Shown: positions 20,460 through 24,783 of the stretch, one piece after another
How the letters are laid out: every line of letters starts with the position of its first letter
Numbering within the stretch: the first letter of the stretch is position 1
Source: a virus
Virus record (IMG/VR): IMGVR_UViG_3300044998_000333
Coordinates: 1-24,783 of that record
Strand: one strand, 5' to 3'
DNA length: 24,783 nucleotides
Position numbers and translations under genes: made by a program
The notes under the pieces: generated by a model
What the model was told of the DNA's origin: nothing
The model's database searches: none
The model's input: the letters and a program-made list of their open reading frames with translations, nothing else

Positions 20460-20719
20460 CACGCCTCCCGCGACAACTCCAGCACCAGCCGCCTACCAAT
20501 CCGCTCCGTCGCCCCAACGCGATACCGCGCGCCGTCGCTTGTCATGATGATGTCCCCAGGTTGCGCGTAAGCCGTGGTTACGGCTCGCATCGTCATTTCG
20601 GGCTTCAGAAACGGATCGCCCGTCATGTACCCCGGCGCTTTTTCACTGTAGATAGCGCTCAAATCGTACAGATGCGTTCCATCGCGGAACAACGAGTACC
20701 TGACGCTGCGCTCTGCCAT
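20459..20719 (-). CDS. Head-closure/stopper-like protein, 86 aa
   Basis: TGATG overlaps at both ends. The sequence is a small beta barrel candidate: RSVRYSLFRDGTHLYDLSAI, then AVTTAYAQPGDIIMTSDGAR, YRVGATERIGRRLVLELSRE. The last two blocks match the 'GDiI...g.rYrV...' pattern of SPP1 gp16 and Gifsy-type head-completion proteins. Gene order (adaptor, stopper, gp10-like, terminator) is the standard one. It would plug the portal after DNA packaging. Confidence 0.6.
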   Translation of the reverse strand: MAERSVRYSLFRDGTHLYDLSAIYSEKAPGYMTGDPFLKPEMTMRAVTTAYAQPGDIIMTSDGARYRVGATERIGRRLVLELSREA

Positions 20720-21156
20720 CAGAACACCACCTCAAACGCCGTCAAACCGACGCTGCGCCCCGCCAACTGCTCGAGCCTACCTATCTCCTCGTCGAATGCC
20801 CTGCCTGACCGCTTGATGCCTTGAATAATCTCAAACAAAGGCCTGCGTTCATGCGTAGCCCCGAGCACCGATTCCCGCTGAAGCCAGTGCGGATTAGCAT
20901 CCAGCGCAATAGCCGCAGCCTCATGAGGCCGGTAATAGGTAGCAACTACTGCGCCCTGCTCATCCCACACCACATACGCCGTCGCATCGAGCATCGCCAA
21001 CCACACCGCGTCATCCCAGCTATCCAGCGGATACACATCCGGCTCAGTGTCCAGGCTCAGGGGGTAATCTCCCGCGAAATGCCGCGCCCACGCCAGCGCC
21101 CAGGCTGCGCTCAGCGGGTTCATAGGACGCATGTGAGCAGGGATGTAGGTTTTCAT
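20719..21156 (-). CDS. Putative head-tail connector/adaptor protein, 145 aa
   Basis: TAATG overlap with the previous gene. The sequence is mostly helical, with SAAWALAWARHFAGDYPLSL, DSWDDAVWLAMLDATAYVVW and ESVLGATHERRPLFEIIQGI. By position, between capsid and stopper genes, it is the best candidate for the adaptor that binds the portal. I do not see family-specific motifs, and some features (the DEQGAVVATYYRPHEAA strand pair) are unlike common adaptors. The call rests mainly on gene order. Confidence 0.45.
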   Translation of the reverse strand: MKTYIPAHMRPMNPLSAAWALAWARHFAGDYPLSLDTEPDVYPLDSWDDAVWLAMLDATAYVVWDEQGAVVATYYRPHEAAAIALDANPHWLQRESVLGATHERRPLFEIIQGIKRSGRAFDEEIGRLEQLAGRSVGLTAFEVVF

Positions 21157-21368
21157 TAGCGGCCCCGTTTGCGTCCTCTGGCGCTATCAATGGGTTCAGC
21201 GCCATCAACCGGCACAGTGTCGTCCACCTCCGGCGTCGCTACAACAATCTCGCTCACGTCTACATCCTCAAGCGTGACTACCTCCCAGTTCCTGTCGTCT
21301 AGCAGCGCAGGGTGGTTGCGTGGTACGCCGAGCAGCACGCCTGTGTGTTTGTTGCGAATCACCGCCAT
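21156..21368 (-). CDS. Small protein after the major capsid gene, 70 aa
   Basis: ATG at 21368 with GAGG five bases upstream; a GTG two codons earlier overlaps that site and is less likely. Residues 1-30 are strand-rich (AVIRNKHTGVLLGVPRNHPA), the middle is acidic (VTLEDVDVSEIVVATPEVDD) and the tail basic (RGRKRGR). The charge layout suits a disordered capsid-associated or connector-associated peptide. A strong hairpin separates it from the capsid gene. No family recognised. Confidence 0.6.
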   Translation of the reverse strand: MAVIRNKHTGVLLGVPRNHPALLDDRNWEVVTLEDVDVSEIVVATPEVDDTVPVDGAEPIDSARGRKRGR

Positions 21369-21380
21369 AATCACCTCGTA

Positions 21381-21405
21381 GTGGGGGTGCAGGTAGCACC
21401 CCCAC
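21381..21405 (-). promoter_or_regulatory. Strong hairpin after the major capsid gene
   Basis: GTGGGGGTGC and GCACCCCCAC form a perfect 10-bp stem with a 5-nt loop, starting three bases after the capsid stop and ending six bases before the GAGG of the next gene. No T-run follows. It is a probable 3-prime stabiliser of capsid mRNA or a partial terminator that lowers expression of downstream genes. Confidence 0.65.
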
Positions 21406-21408
21406 AGA

Positions 21409-22452
21409 TTAGGCTTCAGTTACAGTCAGCGTGCCCAGCGCGAGCGGCTCCACCACCAGAGCGCCGAAGTTCTGGTTAGCGCGCACAAAATCGCTAAACG
21501 CGTCTTTGTCGCGCAGCGCCTCCACTTGCGTCTCGAGATCGAACGCCAGCGTAATAGCATCCGACACACCAAACAGGCACTTGCGTACCCGCACATAAGT
21601 CGCCACATCACCCGACGTCAGCGGGGCCTGCAACGCGTTCACCGTGATGCTGGTAGCGCCCGCGTTCGCAGTAGCAGCCACCCGAGCGTACTTCCCAGCA
21701 CCAAACGTCAGGATAGCGCCCGCCGGAATCGCAGCCGACAGCGCAGAGCACGCAATGGTGGTAGCCCCAGCGTTGGCGTTGGCCGTCAGCGTCACCGTCA
21801 CGCCCGTACCAAGCAGGTTGTTGCTCTTGTACAGCGTGAACCCACCAAGCTGCCCCACAGCGTTCTGCCCCAAGCGGTTAATGTCATCGCCCATCTGCGT
21901 CGCCTGCAAAATGCGAGCGTCTTTTGGAATAGCCGCGTGCAGCGCAGGGGAAATCACGGCCCAGCGCCCCTGCGACGGCACATTGGCGTTATCCAGCAGC
22001 AGCGCCGCCTGCGTAAACGCGTTGATGATGTCGCCCGCGTTGATAGTGCCAGTGATGTTCAGCGTCACGTCGCCCGCCTGTGCGTCGGTAAACAAGCCGG
22101 CGATAAAGCGGTCTACGTGATCCGCCATGCTGTACCCGGCGCGTTGTGCATACGCCTCTACCAAATCGATGTTCGCCTGCACCTTATCCACATCATCCAC
22201 CGCAAAGCCGAAATACGCGCGCTGGTTGATGTTCAGGACAAGCTGGTCACTGGTAGGAGTCTGGTAGTTCACAGTGCCGCTATAGTTGCTCACCACAATC
22301 TGCCCAGGCCGGTTGATGCGTACCTGCCCACCTGCGCGCTGCGCGTCTTCCTCGTAAAAGCGGTTCGCCAGCGCCCCCAGCACCAGGGCTTTGTCCAGGT
22401 TGTCTCGCAGCCGTTGGCTCCAGATGGTTGGTTTGAAGTTTGCAATGCTCAT
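21409..22452 (-). CDS. Major capsid protein (HK97 fold, P22-coat-like with inserted domain)
   Basis: 347 residues; ATGA overlap with the scaffold gene. The start SIANFKPTIWSQRLRDNLDK is the usual 'f.p.iWs..l...l.k..v...l.nr.ye' opening of P22-coat-like capsid proteins. GGQVRINRPGQIVV (41-54), FGFAVDDVDKVQAN (81-94) and RWAVISPALHAAIPKD (163-178) fit the E-loop, P-domain and A-domain. Residues about 218-286 look like an insertion with two copies of an ANAGATxI-type strand pair (start 225 and 262), then capsid-fold sequence resumes at VRVRKCLFGVSDAI. Its place right after scaffold and portal genes fits. Forms the shell of the head. Confidence 0.85.
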   Translation of the reverse strand: MSIANFKPTIWSQRLRDNLDKALVLGALANRFYEEDAQRAGGQVRINRPGQIVVSNYSGTVNYQTPTSDQLVLNINQRAYFGFAVDDVDKVQANIDLVEAYAQRAGYSMADHVDRFIAGLFTDAQAGDVTLNITGTINAGDIINAFTQAALLLDNANVPSQGRWAVISPALHAAIPKDARILQATQMGDDINRLGQNAVGQLGGFTLYKSNNLLGTGVTVTLTANANAGATTIACSALSAAIPAGAILTFGAGKYARVAATANAGATSITVNALQAPLTSGDVATYVRVRKCLFGVSDAITLAFDLETQVEALRDKDAFSDFVRANQNFGALVVEPLALGTLTVTEA

Positions 22453-23045
22453 CTACGCTTCTCCTTCAGTCGCGCTTCCCATATCTCGTTGAAGCGCTTA
22501 GGGTCGGTTCTGGCAAGCTGCTCCAGGTCGCCATCGAAAGGCTGCCCCTGAGCCTTGCGGAACCCGCTTGCGTCCTGCGTTGCAGTGGGTGCAGGCTTGT
22601 ACTCAGGGAAGTCTTTATAGATAGCTTCAAGGTTTGGCTTGCCTTCCTCATGCCAGTATTTCTCGGTGTCGTTCCCAATCAGCAGCAGCACGCGCTCTGC
22701 GTTGGTGACGTGCCCGACCAGCGCTGCCTTGCGTTCGGCGTAGGCCGCTTTGGCCTCCGCTTCCTGCGCTTTTTTCAGCGCCTCTTCCCGCTCGAGCTTG
22801 AGGCGTTCTGTCTCGTCCATCCGGGCTCGTGCGGCAGCCTCTTCAGCGGCCTTTTTCATCTCCGCCTCGAGCTTTTTCCGCAAGCCCGCCATATGGCGGT
22901 TGAACTCCTCCTCAGTGTAGACGCGCGGTTGCTGACCCTGTTGCCCCTGGGCCTCGGGTTGTTGTACAGCATTCTGCTCCAGGCTTTTACCCTCAGCCTG
23001 TGTTGGTTGTTCGGTTTGCCCTGCCTGTTTCGCTTCGTCGCTCAT
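22449..23045 (-). CDS. Capsid scaffolding protein (gp20/DUF4355-like), 198 aa
   Basis: Gln/Glu-rich N-terminus (residues 1-40), then RVYTEEEFNRHMAGLRKKLE, the usual 'fTqeevn.iia.Rl' start of the scaffold coiled coil, running to about residue 115 (ARMDETERLKLEREEALKKA). The C-terminal part is helical and basic (DPKRFNEIWEARLKEKRR), as expected for the segment that contacts capsid subunits. It lies directly upstream of the capsid gene with an ATGA overlap. Guides shell assembly and is then lost. Confidence 0.8.
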   Translation of the reverse strand: MSDEAKQAGQTEQPTQAEGKSLEQNAVQQPEAQGQQGQQPRVYTEEEFNRHMAGLRKKLEAEMKKAAEEAAARARMDETERLKLEREEALKKAQEAEAKAAYAERKAALVGHVTNAERVLLLIGNDTEKYWHEEGKPNLEAIYKDFPEYKPAPTATQDASGFRKAQGQPFDGDLEQLARTDPKRFNEIWEARLKEKRR

Positions 23046-23107
23046 AGTTTACTCCCGCGGATACCGCCGCGTTCGGCCAGGATTCTACACGCCGCATTGT
23101 AGCGCAT
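23042..23107 (-). CDS. Possible 21-residue leader ORF before the scaffold gene
   Basis: ATG at 23107, stop in an ATGA overlap with the scaffold start. AGGAGGTGG lies 12-13 bases upstream, which is further than usual. The peptide is MRYNAACRILAERGGIRGSK plus one residue. It fills most of the only sizeable gap (23046-23129) in the head module. It could couple translation of the scaffold gene, or be chance. Confidence 0.3.
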   Translation of the reverse strand: MRYNAACRILAERGGIRGSKL

Positions 23108-23129
23108 TTTAGCGAGCTGCCACCTCCTA

Positions 23130-23801
23130 TTACGATTCTGCCACATATTTAGCTCCGCGCTGCAACTCCTCGCGGGTAGCCGCGTTCAGATAGATGATAG
23201 CGTGCCCGCAGTTGAGCCATTCCCCAGGGTCTCGCACGCTTTTCCAGTCGTGTGGCCCGTCCACTGCTTTACCAGCGTTGGGGCCGCCTGGCAGCACGAA
23301 CTTGCGGTTTACCGGTATCACTGCGCCTTCAAGTGCGTCGTGCCAGTCGCGCGGGTGTTTGGCTGGATACGTGCGAATCCACTCCTTGTACTGAGCACCT
23401 GCTTCTGTGCCTGCCGCCTCCGCGCCCGCACTAAAGCCGTTCCACAGTGAAACGCCTGCTATCAGCGTGATATAGCGTCCTGGATCAAACTTGCTACCTG
23501 CCTGGCGGAATATGGCCAGCGCTCGCGTTTCCACAGTTTCCGCAAAGCGCCCCGCCTGTCGCCGTAGCTCGAGCAGCGTCTCTTTTGCAGGTATCTCCCC
23601 GATGCCCGCCAGCCAGCGCGCATGCATCGCCCAGCTCGCCAAAGCGCCCCGCCCATAGCCCTCGATTACGAACTCATACAGGCTAATGAGCCTGCCTCGT
23701 GCCAGCTCGCGTTTCCAGCGATTCAGCACGGCGTCATAGCGCTTCTTGAGGAGCTGCTCGAGGATGCGATCCACCTCATCCCCGATTTTAGGTAGCGTCA
23801 T
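23130..23801 (-). CDS. Head morphogenesis protein (SPP1 gp7/Mu F-like), 223 aa
   Basis: ATGA overlap with the portal gene. The N-terminal 130 residues are helical. Residues 137-205 carry the Mu F-like signature: QYKEWIRTYPAKHPRDWHDA, LEGAVIPVNRKFVLPGGPNA, GPHDWKSVRDPGEWLNCGHA. The family has 'W.t....R..H..ldG..v.vd..F...g....P.dp.e..NCrC'; here NCGH replaces NCRC, with a single Cys198 instead of the usual pair. It is a minor head protein bound to the portal. Length is shorter than SPP1 gp7. Confidence 0.8.
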   Translation of the reverse strand: MTLPKIGDEVDRILEQLLKKRYDAVLNRWKRELARGRLISLYEFVIEGYGRGALASWAMHARWLAGIGEIPAKETLLELRRQAGRFAETVETRALAIFRQAGSKFDPGRYITLIAGVSLWNGFSAGAEAAGTEAGAQYKEWIRTYPAKHPRDWHDALEGAVIPVNRKFVLPGGPNAGKAVDGPHDWKSVRDPGEWLNCGHAIIYLNAATREELQRGAKYVAES

Positions 23802-24783
23802 GCCTCGCCCTCACCGCCAAACAAGCGCTGTACGTCCTGGCCTGTAGCGATACCGCGTGCCTCAAGGAAAGCACGCACCTGCTCCGCGTTGAAGTTGTAA
23901 AACTGCGTCACCACCGACACCGCCATATCCAGGCTAATCAAACCCTTCTCGTACAGCATCACTGCCTCAGTGATGCGCTCTGCGCGGTATGCCTCGCGGT
24001 TTACCTCCACCACTACCTGCTGCGCTGGCGCACCTACCAGCACCGCGTAATCCGCCACCAGTTGTGTCAGCAGGCTGCTGAGCACCTGGGCGTAGTGGCT
24101 GTATGCGCTCAGCGCTAGCTGATTGCTCTCCTGAATGCTCGTGCCAGATAGCTGCGCCTGCGTGTTGATGCGTGCCCGCAGCGCAAACCGCCGCCGTACC
24201 CGCTCGAGTAGCCTGTCGTGCTGGATTTGCATCTGCCCCAAGTCGCCCGGCAGCACACGCTCCACCCGGCCCCCAGCTTTTGTCTGAATGACGGTGTTGG
24301 GTCCGATCTGTTTTGGTTCGCTCACCGCTTCGCTGATGTGCAGCAAAGGCCAGGCGTGTGATTCCTCCAAGCGCTCGAGTTTGATTTGTTTCGTAGCGTC
24401 CGCGCGCAGCAAGGCCAGGCCCTCCACGAACTCGCCAATCGGCATGTTGTTCTCGTCTACCGCCGCCATCACGAAGCGCGGGGGGTACAACAGCGGCTCC
24501 ACGCTAGGGGTTGTGCCGTTGAGATTGGTGGGGTCACTGAGCCGGGGCCACTCATACTGCAACATCTGCTCATAGTCGTATAGCCGCACCCAGTACGTGC
24601 GGCCATCGGCGTTGCTCACGATTTGCAGCAGCCCGTAGATGTAGCTGGTGTTGTCCTCCCGCGTTACAGGCTCAAGATACCCGCTCAAAATATCCACACG
24701 GGGGTTGCCCTCGAACACATACGCCACCCCCGCCGCGATACCGCCACACAGCAGCGGGGTAAATGCGCTAATAGCAAGCTGCC
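23798..24783 (-). CDS. Portal protein, C-terminal part (5-prime end outside window)
   Basis: The frame is open from the right edge for 327 complete codons, so the N-terminus is missing. An internal GTG at 24727 is not the true start: upstream codons continue in frame as SAFTPLLCGGIAAG before VAYVFEGNPRVDIL. Order (portal, gp7-like, scaffold, capsid) and the sequence (TYWVRLYDYEQMLQYEWPRL, HAWPLLHISEAVSEPKQIGP, DLGQMQIQHDRLLERVRRRF, then QLSGTSIQESNQLALSAYSH and a helical C-terminus with EKGLISLDMAVSVVTQF) fit SPP1 gp6-like portals. The SGTSIQESNQLA helix matches the portal 'sG.A...e....l...i' stretch. It forms the dodecameric DNA gate. Confidence 0.7.
   Translation of the reverse strand, partial: QLAISAFTPLLCGGIAAGVAYVFEGNPRVDILSGYLEPVTREDNTSYIYGLLQIVSNADGRTYWVRLYDYEQMLQYEWPRLSDPTNLNGTTPSVEPLLYPPRFVMAAVDENNMPIGEFVEGLALLRADATKQIKLERLEESHAWPLLHISEAVSEPKQIGPNTVIQTKAGGRVERVLPGDLGQMQIQHDRLLERVRRRFALRARINTQAQLSGTSIQESNQLALSAYSHYAQVLSSLLTQLVADYAVLVGAPAQQVVVEVNREAYRAERITEAVMLYEKGLISLDMAVSVVTQFYNFNAEQVRAFLEARGIATGQDVQRLFGGEGEA

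Noticed and set aside
21526-22551. 341-codon plus-strand open frame
   Set aside because: Antisense to the major capsid gene; basic low-quality sequence and no ribosome site.
1-24783. Integrase, terminase, tRNA, attachment sites or insertion sequences
   Set aside because: None is recognisable; terminase presumably lies beyond the right edge, upstream of the portal gene.

Overview
This window is an internal slice of a tailed, double-stranded DNA phage or prophage with siphovirus architecture (long non-contractile tail: tail tube, tail assembly chaperones, tape measure, tail tip). The host is a bacterium: genes have strong Shine-Dalgarno sites of the AGGAGG type, there is a good sigma70-type promoter, and two small lipoproteins carry a classical lipobox (LAAC, LAGC). 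The host genus cannot be fixed from the sequence. GC is roughly 57 percent by eye. The palindrome CTCGAG occurs about 37 times by my count, about five times expectation, and might later help to place the host. No integrase, terminase, tRNA, transposase or CRISPR array is present, so lysogeny cannot be judged.

Layout. Positions 1 to about 4880 form an early leftward (minus strand) operon of tightly overlapping genes. Going leftward these are a small excisionase-like HTH protein, an unknown protein, two Cys-rich probable zinc proteins, two small helical proteins, a RecT/Bet-like annealing protein, an unknown 213-aa protein, two winged-helix proteins, and the N-terminal 271 residues of a lambda-O/DnaD-like replication initiator that runs off the left edge. 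Iteron-like repeats and AT-rich DNA inside that initiator gene look like an origin. Positions 4851-5866 hold a short divergent rightward operon: a promoter, a 5-prime hairpin, three small unknown genes and a rho-independent terminator.

Positions 5858-24783 form one long leftward late operon that enters from the right edge. In transcription order it encodes: portal (5-prime truncated), SPP1 gp7/Mu F-like head protein, scaffold, major capsid protein, several head-tail connector/neck proteins, tail terminator, tail tube, tail assembly chaperone with a programmed frameshift, tape measure, and a very large tail-tip protein. A lysis cassette follows (Cys-rich lipoprotein, Cys/His peptidase endolysin, holin-like protein). 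After it come a second lipoprotein, several receptor-binding or baseplate-decoration proteins (one with sixteen 20-residue repeats), and two multi-pass membrane proteins. Most junctions are ATGA, TGATG or TAATG overlaps, which implies translational coupling.

Most notable items: (1) a tail chaperone G/GT pair joined by an apparent +1 frameshift whose local layout resembles prfB (SD-like GGAG, 3-nt spacer, TTT-C slip site); (2) a candidate lambda-like origin inside the initiator gene; (3) strong CTCGAG enrichment in all reading frames; (4) a six-cysteine, proline-rich mini-lipoprotein beside the endolysin; (5) perfect intercistronic hairpins just after the capsid and annealing-protein genes.
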